64,000 bases of DNA from Aureobasidium sp. EXF-3400 (Eukaryota; Ascomycota; Dothideomycetes; Dothideales; Saccotheciaceae): contig SWBL01000020.1 of assembly GCA_024195585.1 (NCBI GenBank), positions 186,001-250,000 on the forward strand, read 5' to 3'. The notes under the pieces are model-generated. The model did not search any database and had not been told where the DNA came from. It was given only the letters and a program-made list of their open reading frames with translations. This document shows, one piece after another, positions 1 to 12,653 of the stretch. The stretch's first letter is position 1; every line of letters begins with the position of its first letter. A program made the translations under genes and the position numbers.

Positions 1-234
1 GTCATACGACTTTCCTTGAATCCTTCGCTCATATATCGCGTTTGTTATGCTCACAACCAAGAATCGGGTTCATCATCAAGGCCTGAGACATGATAAATAA
101 CATCTAACAATACTCCAAGGTAATAAATCAGGTTGAAGCATATATAGCGATTATATAATCTCCAAAAATCCACTTTCTTCTCGAACTGAATCTATAGCAA
201 AATGCAAACTTTGAAAGACACACAACATCTATCT

Positions 235-1979
235 CTATTTGACGAAATCGCCCAACTCAATGTTGGGAATGATATAAGGCTGCACGTCATTTCTGTGCAT
301 GGTCCTCTGCTCGTAAGCATATGCCAAACCAATCAACTCAGCTTCCGAGAATTTGTTTCCCATGAATGACAGACCGAAAGGTACCTTGGGACCTGTCTCC
401 ACCAGAGTGTTGCGAGCATTGTATGTAACGTTCCAGTCTGCAGGGTAGAAGCCCATGGGCACTGTGACCACAGGACTGCCCACCAAAGCAGGGATGCCAG
501 GGGAGAGCTGGGTAGGGAGAAGGACGGCGGAAACATTGTTGCGAGAGAGCGCGCCGAGGATACCGCCTTCGCCGCCGTAATAAAGGTTCACTTGATACGC
601 GGCCCAGAAGCGTGGATCGCTGTTGTTCCAACCTTGGTTGAAAAGTGCATCATCCCAGACGGCTGTATCGCGATCCGGCCAGTCTTCTTGAGCGAACGCA
701 TGAGTGAAGTTTCTGACCTCTGCAAGATCGGTGACGTTATTAGGGTTGTAGGATAATTCGGAGAGATATGTGTGCAGGTTGGTCAAAAAGTCGGCGTTGA
801 GGACCAAGGTTTCGTTGTTGTCGTTCACGTATTGAGGGAAAGCGGTGAAGTTGGCGTCAACGATGGTGGCACCTGCTCGCTCGATCAAGGCGATGGACTC
901 GCGGAAGGCGGTCATCACTGGTGCGTCAATGCCGTAGATGTCGACGACATTCCAGGCTACACCAATGCGCTTTCCCTTGAGGGCGGAGTAGTCACAAGCT
1001 CCTACATAGTCGGGAAGGCTGCCATTGTTGGGGATAGCTGAGGTGTAGTTGTCGTTAGGGTCGACGCCAGCAATTGCTTGAAGAAGGTAGGCGGCATCTT
1101 TAACGGTTCTTGCCATAGGGCCAACAGTGTCTTGATGCTCAGAAATAGGAATGACCAGATATCTGCTAGTAAGACCAACGGTTGGCTTGATACCGACAAG
1201 GTTGTTAACATCCGAAGGAGAGAGAATAGAACCAGATGTCTAGTTTTGGTCAGATTGTCAACTTTTCACGCTGTATATGATGCAACTGACCTCAGAGCCA
1301 AGAGCAGAAAGAGCAAGACCAAGCGAGGAAGAAACACCTGAGCCGCTAGAAGAACCACTAGGATCTTGGTGAGGGTAGTAAGCAGCCTCAGTCTGTCCGC
1401 CATATGCAGACCAACCGTTAGTGCTGTTGTTCGAGCGATAGTTGGCCCACTGCGAGAGGTTGGTCTTGCCGAGAATAATGGCACCAGCTTTTCTCAGCTT
1501 TGCAGCCAAAGTCGAATCACGAGGAACCTTTGCGCCGAGCAAAGAGAAAGATCCAGCTGTATTGTGTCAGAACATGGTTCTTTCTTTGCCTCGGATTAGC
1601 ACTCACCAGTGTTGTTCATTTGATCAGCAGTAGCAATGTTGTTCTTGATGAGGATAGGCAATCCATGGAGAGGTCCTAGGATAGTACCGTTTGCTCTCAT
1701 AGCATCCAATTCTGCAGCAATTGCCAGAGCATCTGGGTTGAGCTCGGTAACCATGCGAAGAGTACTGTTCATTTCCATGATTCTGGCAGAATATGCCTTC
1801 ACCAGATCAACACTGGTGAAGCGTCCTGCCTCTAGGCCTGTGGCAAGGTCCTCGGTAGTGACATTGATGAGCGAAGGGAAATCACCAAGACCAGTAGAAG
1901 TGTTGTTGTATGGGGTCACCAAGCCAGTAACAGCGCTGACTAGAGCGACACCCACAGACAGTGAGGTCAAAAAACGCAT
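235..1979 (-). CDS. Secreted amidase-signature family hydrolase
   Basis: Three exons on the minus strand, 1607-1979, 1291-1556 and 235-1239, give 547 residues with consistent phases and GT-AG introns of 50 and 51 nt. The N-terminus (MRFLTSLSVGVALVSAVTG) looks like a signal peptide, and many N-x-S/T sites fit a secreted glycoprotein. The amidase-signature Ser-cisSer-Lys triad is visible: Lys at about residue 112 (LPILIKNN), cis-Ser at about 194 in the GSSSGSG stretch, and nucleophile Ser at about 217 in GSETSGSI. Family members hydrolyse amide bonds; relatives are often labelled as GatA-like amidases, but a signal peptide argues against a role in tRNA charging. The substrate cannot be read from the sequence. 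An open frame extends upstream to 2243, but the ATG at 1979 directly precedes the signal peptide and is preferred. Confidence 0.9.
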
Positions 1980-2916
1980 GATGCGAGGTATGCGAATCTG
2001 AAGAAGATAGGACAACGACAGAAGAAGAGCGAGTGACAATATCAAGAACGAAGAAAGGTATATGCCCAATCCACGAGCAGAGTCGTGATAACAAAGCGAC
2101 TCGAAAGTCAGCAGCAGTCGCCCATATTTGTACCTAGCCAATGCAGGTATACTCAACACTGCCCTCTTAGATAATGTCGATAACGTAAATGTCCATTGTC
2201 CGTCTGTGCCGCCGCAAGATTGCAAGGTTCTGATATCTTGCATGAATGTTTCCCCACGGTGTTAGTCGCATTTGCCGGGTCTTGGAGTATTGCTTGGTAA
2301 TTTGGAGTAGCTACAGGGCTATGCTGAATCGATCTGATGGCGCAGAGAAGTTTGATAAAGTCAGGAAGCACAATTGCTCAGAACAACCACTAGGGTATTT
2401 TTTCACCTTCCTGAAACGTACAGATCTCTGCTGATCGCGGGTCTTGATTGACTTTTGAGGTGACATGCCGTCTGCCGTCTCTGGGAATCTGGAGATGGAA
2501 GAGCCGCGCCAATCTGTTCTAGGAAGGCCACTGTGTATAACAAAACACCAAACCTGTTTCAGCGCCGAGATCGGAAGCTGCTATAAACGCATGACTTGAC
2601 GCAGACTGATCTCCCCAATTCACGCCATGTCTTTGTTTGCTAGAAAAAGGCATGTGGAAGAGACAACCGTCAATCATACCGCAAGGGTTGCGCTTTAATC
2701 CAAGACGTTTGGGTATCTAATCAATTGAGGATGCTTCTCTGGATACAAGATGCCCAATGCTCGCCATATCTATGCTTCTTGAATAGTTCCTCTGTGGCGA
2801 CCTATAGCCACTGCTCAATGAACGCCGCGCTAACGCAAAAGGAAGGCCCTTAAAATCAATGTTAAATATAAAAGGTAGATCTCAGAGTGGCGCAGAACTT
2901 GATGCTGCATATCCGT
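1980..2916. other. Intergenic region between two minus-strand genes
   Basis: This stretch holds the promoter and 5' leader of the amidase and the 3' flank of the ANTH adaptor gene. I see no supported coding region, RNA gene or repeat in it. Confidence 0.5.
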
Positions 2917-4972
2917 CTATTGTCCAGGTCGAGGGAAGACAGGGACGGTCTGCAACTGCTCCCATCCTCCCATGCTTGCTTGTGGAGTATTCTGCCAGCC
3001 TTGACCAGTCTGCTGGTTCACAAACATAGACTGTCTGAACGGATTTGTACTTCCAGTGACGGCAGGAGTAAGGAATGATGCCGATTGTCCTGTTGGCTGA
3101 GTTGTCTGAGGAGATGGCTTTGCGAAGGGATTTGTTCCTGTTGGTTGTGCTTGCAATGGCTGCTGTTGGAAGCCGGTCTGCATAGAGTCTTGTTGGGGTG
3201 CCTGCCTTGCAAATGGGTTGCTCGAGTGGCGCTGCTGAGACTGAGCAGTCTGCTGCGGTTGCATGAAACCGTTCATCTGACCAGTAGGCATCATTGATTG
3301 ACGGAAAGGATTAGTTGCTTGCGGCTGGACTTGTTGTGGTGGCGGCTGCATTTGTGGTTGTGGTTGTTGTTGCACAGCAAAAGCATCTTGCTGCTGCTGT
3401 TGCATCGAGAATGGGTCTTGTGACATAAACGTTTGTTGTGGTTGCTGTTGTTGAGGTGGCGGACTCTGGAAAGGTTGCTGGACAGCGGGCTGGAAAGGGT
3501 TTGAGGAAAAGCCGGTCTGTTGTGGTTGCACCTGTTGCTGTGGTTGGGGGCCATAACCACCAAATCCAGCACCTGTGAATTGTGGTTGAAGTTGAGCAGT
3601 GGGCGGCGCCATGAACTGCGAGTTCTGCGGCACACCGAACGGATTTGTCGATTGAGCTGTCTGGAAGGCAGGGTCGGCTGTTGGCTGGCCGTACATCTGA
3701 GGGAAAGGCTGACCGGTTGGCTGCGCATATTGCTGAGTAGAAGCCTGAGCCATGGGTTGTTGCTGGTCTTCGATTGAGCCGAAGAAGTCGATGAGATCTG
3801 GGGCTGGGCCTTTGGCAGGTGGTTGAGAAGCGGTGGGTGCGGCCTTTTCTTGTTTTGGCTCGGCTTCGGCGAAGGTGACTGATCTCGAGGGCTTGATCGG
3901 TTTGCCAGACTTTGCTTGCTGCTCGGCCAGATATTGGCGTCTGTTGGTCTCAAAGTCGTGATCGTCAATATACTCCTGCAGTGAGTTGGCTAGACTCGTA
4001 GGGGCGTGCTTAATCTTTGGGATTTCCAATTTGGTGATGTGTTCGTATTGTCTTGCAATGCTGAGGTATTGAACAACTTGGTCTGTCTGCTTCGCGAAGG
4101 TTTTGTAGATGCCAATGGCATGTTCGGCGTCTGGTTTCGAGAGTTCGAAGTAGTGGCCTGTGCAATTGCGTGTCAGAGTTCTGAAGCAGAATTGAAACGT
4201 CAAAGTACTGACTCAAGATGTTCATGACGGCCTCGTTCATGGCAGTGAACAGATCGAGCAGGTCTTTGGTGAGCAGGCGAAACGCCATCAACGAAATGTC
4301 ATTCTCAGGCTCGTTCTCAAGAGGCTGGACAGTGTCAGATTGTGATATTGAGTGTTGAGCGTAATACGAACATCGCATTTGATCAGAACCCTGATCTGAT
4401 CTTGAATTGCCTCGGTCTCTCGTAAAAGACCTTTGGCGATGGAGAGGTTCTTCATGCGACCAGGATTGCGAATATGGTCTACGTGAGTGTCGACGAAAGA
4501 CTCTGCGCGCTGGATAAGGTAGTTGTTGTATCGGCGGATGTTCTGACCCTGCGTCTGGACTGTTCGACCGTGTCAGGGCTCACGTATGAGACTATGAGGT
4601 GCAAAGGAAGCGTACCATCGGTATAGCTGTTGATGGCCAGACGGTTCTGGGGAGCGGCGGCCAGGTACTTGAGAGTTGCATCGCGTTCTCCTTCCTTGAT
4701 CATCAGATGTACAATGATCAGAGCCTTGAAGCAGATTGTCCAGGTCGTGTCGCGTAGACGCTCTTTCAATGTGCGGAAGATCTCGGCGACTCCGGCCTCG
4801 CCGCCAGACGTGGCCAGGAGGATGTGTTCGACATATTTGGACTTGGGCGGCGCAAGCTATGAACGAAGGCCCCGTCAGTGAACTTGAACGGTGGGTAGGT
4901 GCAGTAGCGTTGACGTGGGCGTACCTTGACCTTGGTGCCGCCTTTGACCGACTTCTCGACCGAGCTCGACAT
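2917..4972 (-). CDS. ANTH-domain clathrin adaptor, AP180/YAP180 family
   Basis: Five exons (4925-4972, 4616-4856, 4372-4559, 4213-4324, 2917-4157) give 609 residues; introns are 47-68 nt and all phases agree. The N-terminal ANTH domain (about residues 1-280) starts SSVEKSVKGGTKVK and continues with the APPKSKYVEHILLAT region, the lysine-rich PI(4,5)P2-binding surface of this family. The rest is a long Gln/Pro-rich disordered tail with six NPF motifs, the ligands of EH-domain endocytic proteins such as Pan1/Ede1. A DLIDFFGS acidic-hydrophobic patch may bind clathrin or adaptors. The protein should recruit clathrin to the plasma membrane during endocytosis. Exon 1 encodes only 16 residues, and the 47-nt intron at 4325-4371 was chosen because it restores the conserved helix ending in SLMAFRLL. 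Confidence 0.93.
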
Positions 4973-5911
4973 TGGGCGCGTGTGACTGGACGTGCTGTCT
5001 AGGACTGTAGGGACGTGACGGATGCTCTGCGCTGTCTAGTTCATGCTGTTTCCAAATGGCAGGCGCACTCGTCTAAGAATGGTGTAACAAGGACAGCTCT
5101 TGCAATAGCCAACTTTGGGCGCGACTCGGTCATCTCGGAATGCCAAACGCGCTAATCCCGGCTGCCGGCAAGATGACGTTAATGAATTTCACACCTGCCT
5201 GGACAATATGTGCATAACTTCAACCATGTTACAATCATGTTACGGTCGCACTCCCACTGGTCAAGGATGTGCAACCTGTTGATGATGTTGTTTCTTCTTC
5301 GCTTGGTCGTTGAAGGTAGTGGAATAGAAATATAGTTCCAACAACTTCATAAGGTCGACACTAGCGTGACAGTTCACTGACGACGAAGAGAAAAGAACAA
5401 ATGGAGAAAAAAATAATACAAGACTATATAAGCGTGTACCGCACCTACCAACATGAGTTGAAGGCGCAGAGAACCTTCCAAGTAGCAATTGAATCAGAGA
5501 TGCCATCTTCGCGTCCGTTTAGTAACAAGGGGGTGTGCCGAACGCAGATCTCATGCCGCCGCAACTCTGCCATAGAGCCACTTAGGCCTCCGAAGAGGAG
5601 AGCTCTATAACAAAGCTGCGGACGACTCGACTGATACACACTAGGCTTTCATCATCTGCGCAATTTGTTAGCCAGGGGGGTTCTGCGCGACTGTAGCAAA
5701 CGTGCACTCACTTTTTTTGAACTTGGAAGGTCATGAAAAGTTTCAAATCCATCGCGACGCGCGACGAAGAAAACCATGCCCATGGCAAAATCTCGGCTGT
5801 CCCGCCGGCCTGGCCCGTCACTTCTTCATGAGCCATCATGAACATGATATTCAATTCTGGTATTTACGTTTGTATCCAATTCATCGACTGAGATCGAAAC
5901 CGTATGCCCTG
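4973..5911. promoter_or_regulatory. Divergent intergenic region, ANTH adaptor / AspRS
   Basis: About 940 nt separate the start codons of two divergent genes, so both promoters should lie here. An open frame enters the AspRS reading frame from 5702, but its extra residues do not look like a targeting peptide. No other gene is supported. Confidence 0.5.
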
Positions 5912-7999
5912 ATGCTGCATAGCAAGCTTCCGCATACCGTAGCTTGCGGACGTATACTTCAAAATGCATCACTGAGACCCCTTCGCCAGTCGTGGGCAAT
6001 CCGACCATTGGTGTCAACATATAATGCAAGAAGCTTTTCCTCGACTCGGCAGCATCGAAACGAGGAAGCAGACAAGCTGTTGTCTGAGTTCAAAGAGAAT
6101 TGTGAGACAGAACATCAGCAAACTTGGACCACATGCTAACAATCTGCTTCAGTCCACTTCCCCTCAGCAACTTGCAAACTGGAGAATGTAGCCGCTAGAG
6201 AAGTTGGAGAAGACATTGTGCTCCACGGCTATCTGGGTACACAACGACAAGCTGGTAAAAACCTGCTCTTTGCCGAACTTCGGAGTACAACTCTATCACA
6301 TTCTATTCAATTGGTCGCCTCGAACAAGATTAGCACCGAAGGAGAAAGTGTTTTTGAGAGACTCAGTACGTTGAACGTCGAGACGCCAGTGGCTATTGAG
6401 GGCAAGCTCAAGAGCCGCAAGGCCAAGCCGTCTTCTTCCAAATTAGAGGAGGGTGCTGTACAGCAAATAACAGATGTCGAGATCGAACTGACTAGAGTAT
6501 CTCCGCTCAATCATTTCCCCAAGGATATCATGGTCACCCAAGACTCGGTGTTCTCGGCAGAGCAAAGGCATCTGCAATTGCGAATGGAAAAACCGCTTCG
6601 GGATGCGCTAGCATTCAGAAGTAAAGCAGCCAGCATCTTACGTGCAGAACTTTGCGAGGGCAAAGACTTCGTCGAGATTGAGACACCATTGTTGTTCAAG
6701 TCCACTCCCGAAGGTGCTCGCGAATTCTTGGTCCCTACTCGCACACCTGGCCTAGCATATGCTCTACCTCAAAGTCCCCAGCAATACAAGCAGATTTTGA
6801 TGGCAAGCGGTATACCTCGTTATGTGCAGTTCGCGAAGTGCTTCCGAGACGAAGACCTTCGTGCTGATAGACAGCCGGAGTTCACACAAGTGGATCTGGA
6901 AATGTCTTTTGCAACTGGAGAGGATGTGATGAACACGGTGGAGTCTGTTGTCAAGACACTCTGGCAGAACCTCCTCGGTATCTCTCACAATGACCCATTC
7001 CCACGGCTTTCATACGAAGATGCGATGTCAAAGTATGGCTCCGACAAGCCTGACGTGCGTCTTGGATCTAAAATCTCACGCGTTGAGTATATGCTACCTG
7101 TGGATCTTATCCGCAAGATTGGTCCACTAATGGACCCGATTGTTGAGGTGCTCAAAATACCTATCTCGGGTGATGCAAAAAAGACCCGAGAGTTCGTGAC
7201 TCGTTTCATGGATTCGCCAGAAGCCAAGCCTTTCAACGAGAATCCAGAAGGTCAGCCCGGCATCTTCATCTACGATCCTCGCAAACCACTATCTGGCCTT
7301 TCAGTCTTCGGTTTCGAGGCTGCAGAAACAATAGAGGAGACACTGGATCTCGAAGAGGGTGATTTGGTCGTCCTTCAAGCTCGTAAGAATGCACCTCATG
7401 CAGGCGGTTCGACGCCATTAGGCAATCTGCGCCTGGCTTTGCACAGATTTGCCGTGCAACACAACTACATGCCTGCTCCGCAAGGATTTGAATTCCTCTG
7501 GATCACCGACTTCCCACTGTTTTCTCCTTCTGTAGCAAACGAGCCTGGTCAAGGTGGTGCTGCAGGTTTGAGCTCTACACATCATCCTTTCACGGCCCCA
7601 AAAACGGCCAAAGATGTCGATTTACTGCTTACCGACCCAGCCGCTGTCAAGGCAGAACACTACGACTTGGTAGTAAATGGAGTCGAACTTGGAGGTGGTA
7701 GTCGCAGAATCCATTCGGCCGCCATGCAGCAGTTCGTCCTGCGTGAGGTTTTGAAGATGAGTGAGGAACGACTCAAGGACTTTGACCATCTCATTGAGGT
7801 GTTGAGAGCAGGATGCCCGCCCCACGCAGGCATGGCATTGGGTTTTGACAGACTGATTGCTGTCATGCTTGGTAAGGAAAGTGTCCGAGATGTGATTGCA
7901 TTCCCGAAAAGTGGAAGGGGAGAGGATCTGCTTGTCAAGAGTCCGACACGCATGACCGAAGACCAACTCAAGACATACCATTTGAAGCTTCGAGAATAA
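5912..7999 (+). CDS. msd1: Mitochondrial aspartyl-tRNA synthetase
   Basis: Two exons (5912-6101 and 6153-7999; 51-nt intron with donor GTGAGA and acceptor CTTCAG) give 678 residues. The chosen ATG yields an Arg/Ser-rich, acid-poor presequence (LRPLRQSWAIRPLVSTYNARSF) typical of mitochondrial import. An OB-fold anticodon-binding domain follows (around VLHGYLGTQRQAGKNLLFAELR). The class II catalytic core shows motif 2 (FRDEDLRADRQPEFTQVD) and motif 3 (GMALGFDRLIAVMLG). The long bacterial-type insertion between motifs 2 and 3 marks it as the bacterial/mitochondrial AspRS type. It charges mitochondrial tRNA-Asp for organellar translation. Confidence 0.95.
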
Positions 8000-8054
8000 G
8001 CTATATACACTCAACTGTATTATATATGTACAAATAGTTCAAAAGAAAATCACT

Positions 8055-8494
8055 CTAACTCTTACCCCATCCTTCCAGGTTGACAACCTCAGGCTCGCCA
8101 CCACTCCTCACAATAACCCACTCAACCTCTTCATCTCCGTCATTGACCTCCTGATGCTCTTGATACGCAGGAATCAAAGCGAAATCTCCTTTCTTCAAGA
8201 CCTGGCGTTTCTTGCCGCCGTCACTGACGACCGCGCCTTGACCTCGCACAGCATAGACGATGGTATCTTCAGCACCGTGGTGGTGAACTGCTGAGGCAGA
8301 GTGTGGGGAGGCTAGCATGATGGAGCTACAAATTGATGCCATCTTTGTTATGGCTGGCATGCGAGTCATGCCTTGTATATCTTAGCCATGTTTTGTGGTG
8401 ATGCTGGGATGCGGTTGTGCCTACCGTCTGTCTGGCCGGAGGAAGAGGGTTGGATGTCGTCAGACTTGACAACGTGCACTCCTTTCGAAGACAT
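8055..8494 (-). CDS. Small cupin-domain protein
   Basis: Two exons (8425-8494 and 8055-8371; 53-nt intron with donor GTAGGC) give 128 residues. The single cupin barrel has the first metal-binding motif (HHHGAEDTIVYAVRGQG) and the second motif (GDFALIPAYQEHQE). The histidines and glutamate expected to bind a divalent metal are present, so metal binding is likely. Such stand-alone cupins range from dioxygenases and isomerases to non-catalytic binders, and the reaction cannot be assigned. The gene is divergent from the b5/acyl-CoA dehydrogenase gene, with about 640 nt between start codons. Its 3' end lies only 55 nt from the AspRS stop codon, tail to tail. Confidence 0.85.
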
Positions 8495-9130
8495 GATTAA
8501 TGTGATGGAGGTGTGTTTCAAGACGAGACTATGTTGCGACTGAAGTAGTTGACAGGGACGTGGAAACCCATGATTCCTGTTCGAGGCTTGTTCATTTCTT
8601 GACGTAATCACTTGCCTTTGTGCTGACGGATGCTACGGATGTCCATTGTTGGACTTCTCCTGTGGCCGTAGTCATGGACTGAGGCGTGGCACGAACGAGC
8701 ATCAGATTCTCAAACCAACATCAGTTTGGACTAATACCATTTACGGCCTCACATGTCGTGTCCCAGAATATGCAACGATCACAAAAGGTCCTCGGCGCTC
8801 GTGACAAACGCGGACTTCGGATTGCGGAGATGGACAAAAAGCTGGGGAAACATGTGAAAGTTACCTCGGGACCTCGGCAGGGGGCATAACCATAGTCTTT
8901 TGATTCGCTCTCGTGTCCGTTTCTTCTGAGCTTTACCAAGACCTGTGTCTCCTCGTGACTTGAGGTATGTTGTTAGCGGGTGGACGGAAGACGTGAATGA
9001 AAGGTCAAAAGGCTGACATGTGAAGAAAGGCAAAACGGATATCACCCTTTAACTCCTTCCCTCCCTTGCTTCTGTCTTCGACCTTTACCAAGCTCCTAGA
9101 CTCTTGCGGGCACACATTTTACTACACAAC
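8495..9130. promoter_or_regulatory. Divergent intergenic region, cupin / b5-ACAD
   Basis: Both promoters should lie in this 636-nt interval. The last ~100 nt before 9131 are pyrimidine-rich on the plus strand, as in many fungal leaders. No other gene is supported. Confidence 0.4.
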
Positions 9131-10958
9131 ATGTCAGGCACATACTCCAAGGCCGACGTGCAATCGCACAACAAGCCTGACAACCTCTGGATCATTGTCG
9201 ATGAGGATGTCTATGATATGACCAAGTTCCAGGTAAGCAGGCCTCGGCTAAGAAGCTCAATACCCGGTGTGCTAACACCTTCGATCAGGAAGAGCACCCT
9301 GGTGGTAAGAAGATCCTCCAACGAGTAGCTGGAAAGGATGCCAGCAAGCAATTCTGGAAGTACCACAATGAGGCCATCTTGAAGAAGTACCAGAAGCAAC
9401 TCCAGATCGGCTCTCTGGACTCGAAGGCAAAGGCGGCACCCCCAACACCTCCCGCCACCCCTCCTCCAGCAGCCAAGAAGGAGAAGGAGATTGTCAAGCC
9501 TGAGGCCGAGCCCGGTGTCGTGGCTCCTGAGCCCGGAGCTGATGCCAAAGAGGCCGCCGAATCTCTTGACCAATTTGGTGATCTCATTCCTGGTGGCGAT
9601 CCCAACTGGTACCAATCTGTACGTTGTTCTGATCGTGCGCGAGGGAAGCATACTGATTTAATCACTAGTACCACTCACCCTACTTCAACCAATCTCACGC
9701 CGATCTCCGCGCCGAAGTCCGAGAGTGGATGGAGAACGAAATCATACCAAACGTTACCGAATGGGACGAGGCCAAGAAGGTGCCAGACTCAGTATACAAG
9801 GCCATGGGTGAGCGCGGATACCTCGCTGGTCTCATGGGTGTCCACTACCCCAAGCATGTCACCGACAAGCGTGTCAAGTCTGTCGCCCCAGAGAAATGGG
9901 ACCTGTTCCACGAGCTGTGCCTGACCGACGAAATCTCAAGGGCTGGCAGTGGTGGTTTCGTCTGGAATCTCCTTGGCGGTTTCGGTATCGGTGCTCCTCC
10001 CGTCCTCAAGCACGGAAAGAAAGAGCTCGTCGAAAGAATCATGCCTGATATCCTTAGCGGAGACAAGAGAATTTGTTTGGCCATTACCGAGCCTGACGCT
10101 GGTTCTGATGTCGCTAACGTCACTTGTGAGGCCAAGTTGAGTGACGATGGCAAGCACTACATCGTCAACGGCGAGAAGAAGTGGATCACCAACGGTATCT
10201 GGGCCGACTACTTCACCACTGCTGTTCGCACTGGTGGTGAGGGCATGAACGGTATTAGTGTTCTTCTCATCGAGCGCAGCTTTGGCGGCGTCTCAACCAG
10301 AAGGATGGATTGCCAAGGTGTCTGGTCGAGTGGTACAACATATGTCACCTTCGAGGACGTCAAGGTGCCAGTCGAGAACCTGGTTGGCAAGGAGAATCAG
10401 GGTTTCAAGGTTCTCATGACAAACTTCAAGTAAGTTTCATCAGGTGCCGATACATACAGAACAAGTACTGACAGCAGCTACAGCCACGAACGTATCGGTA
10501 TCATTATTCAGTGCCTGCGTTTCTCGCGCGTCTGCTACGAGGAATCGATGAAGTACGCCCACAAGCGACGCACCTTCGGCAAGCAGCTTATCGAGCACCC
10601 CGTCATCCGTCTCAAGCTAGCCCACATGTTCCGCCAGATCGAAGCATCGTACTCGTGGTTGGAAAACCTTATCTACCAATGCCAGCAGATGAGCGAAGTA
10701 GAGGCCATGCTGAAACTCGGAGGTGCCATTGCCGGTCTCAAGGCTCAAGCAACCACCACTTTCGAGTTCTGCGCCCGCGAGGCCAGTCAGATCTTCGGTG
10801 GTCTCAGTTACAGCCGTGGTGGTCAGGGTGCAAAGGTCGAACGCCTCTACAGAGATGTCAGAGCGTACGCAATTCCCGGTGGTAGTGAGGAGATTATGTT
10901 GGATCTGAGCATCCGCCAGTCCCTGAGGGTACACAAGGCTTTGGGCATGAAGCTGTAA
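9131..10958 (+). CDS. Cytochrome b5 / acyl-CoA dehydrogenase fusion
   Basis: Four exons (9131-9232, 9289-9618, 9669-10429, 10484-10958) give 555 residues with consistent phases and introns of 50-56 nt. Residues 1-80 form a cytochrome b5 haem-binding domain; the HPGG haem-ligand motif sits at the start of exon 2. A Pro/Ala/Lys/Glu-rich linker leads to a full acyl-CoA dehydrogenase from about residue 145, with ITEPDAGSDVANV (FAD/substrate region), WITNG and the C-terminal IPGGSEEIM segment. The fusion is known in filamentous fungi: flavin-dependent alpha,beta-dehydrogenation of an acyl-CoA with a haem domain as possible electron relay. There is no obvious mitochondrial presequence, and the C-terminus (ALGMKL) is not a canonical PTS1, so the compartment is unclear. 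Confidence 0.93.
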
Positions 10959-12653
10959 GTGCGCACCGCTATAAAATGGGTGCGAACAGGATCCATGTCT
11001 TAAGTTCCCTGTCTTCAGCCGTGGTTCAGTGCCTTAAGCTTGGTTCGAGAGCAAGCAAAGTAGCAATACCCTTGGTATGAATTGAAATGAGAACACCACT
11101 ATCCGTTTCGTAAATGCAGCCCCCCGCCTATTCCGAATTGTTGGGTTCTTATGGTCACTGTGATTGTCACTCTCTATGCGAGACAAGCGAACCTTTTACC
11201 TATGGCGGTACTCTGCATGATTCAGCTACGCGCCGACAAGCCCGCTCGACATGTCAATCTGGTTGGGACGGGTTTGATCCATACCCAGTCTCGCTCATGC
11301 AGAGCTTCCTGTGCTTCTCTGAAGATGGAGCGGCAAGATCGAAAATGCTCAATGCAATGCAGAGTCGTCGATCAACATTTGGAATTGTTCGTGCGTGGAG
11401 TACAAAAAGAGTGCAAGCGAGCCCTTGTTTTGCTGCAAGACATGCGTCACTGACTCCGCCCTTTTTTCGAGGAGTGCTTCAGCCTTCTTCCTTCAGCCCT
11501 TTTGTGGGAACTTTTAGATGACATGCATGAAAAATTTGTTTGCAACAAGCGGGAGATTTGCCTGTTTGGTTCCGAGTCTGGGGCCAATTTATCGTCGGCT
11601 TTCTGCCCTTCTTATTTTGCAGGGCGTGAACCCCACTAGATCCTCTGACCGTGTCATGCATGGCTATTTGGCATTTATCCTTCTTAGCATCTGTCAGAGA
11701 CGAATATCTGAATGTCGTTGGCAGGCCCAGTGGTGGGGAAAATGTTGGGGGTTGATCTGTCAAAAAGCGGGAAGGAGCGGTCCGTTGCCTTTTCTGTCCA
11801 CGCCATCATCGCCAAACTCCTCTTCTTCCGCGACGTGAACTCACTCGTTCAGCAACACAAACCAAAGTGTGCGACCAAACATGCAATGATCCTTCTCAGG
11901 GGCTCGTATGTAACCAGATCCAAATCGCCGGTGTGACACGGCGCGGCGAAGCTGCATGCTTGTGCAACAGCCTTACCCAACGAGGCAAAGGCTAGACAGC
12001 CATCTCCACATCGTGTCCTTTGCTCCCTTTTAGCTGGCCTTTTATCCACTGGCAATACAGCAAAGCCATGTTTCGAAGTCGAGACGCCTTATCTTACTTC
12101 TTCATCATGGCAGGGCTGTGAGGACAGCGGGAGATCCACGGCTTACGATCGGGGATCTCCAGGCAGTATAACGCAATATCGGTAGGCGTTCCTGACGTTT
12201 GGCGTCTTGGGCATGGAGCATGACATGCATTGCCCGGACCATCTTTACCTCTTCTCTGCAAGCTCATCAGGACGTTGGACTTAGGACGCGGCGGTCCCGA
12301 AGGCTAGGGTATGCAGATGCAGCAACCCAGGCACAGGTACAGCACCGGTCCTCCTTGTTGACGATCGTCTTCTTTTCTGCTTTGATTCCCCTCCATGCAG
12401 CGCGTTTGGTCGCCCTCGTTTTGTTTCGTCCGTTCGCGATCTGTCCATATTGTCCCGAGCGTCCATCTTCTTGTTTTGACTATCTGTCCCTCTCTTGTCC
12501 CTCGTCGTGGGTACCGTTTAGTCCTTCGTCTTTCTTTTATCATCCAACCATCTCACCCGTTACGCGTTTTCTGTCAACTCACCGTCCCTCGTATCCAAAC
12601 TGTACCGGTGTACCTGATTGATAAGAACATCTTGGCTTTCTCATAACCCAATC
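10959..12653. other. Long intergenic region
   Basis: About 1.7 kb without a supported gene. It should contain the 3' end of the b5-ACAD transcript and the promoter and leader of the next gene; 12340-12650 is strongly pyrimidine-rich on the plus strand. Short open frames at 11114-11521 and 12199-12621 lack recognisable domains and splice structure. Confidence 0.45.

Noticed and set aside
9211..9674. Long antisense frames within the b5-ACAD gene
   Set aside because: Explained by the biased codon use and Pro/Ala-rich linker of the sense gene.
11114..11521. Possible small secreted Cys-containing protein
   Set aside because: No signal peptide at the start, and the frame has no domain or splice support.
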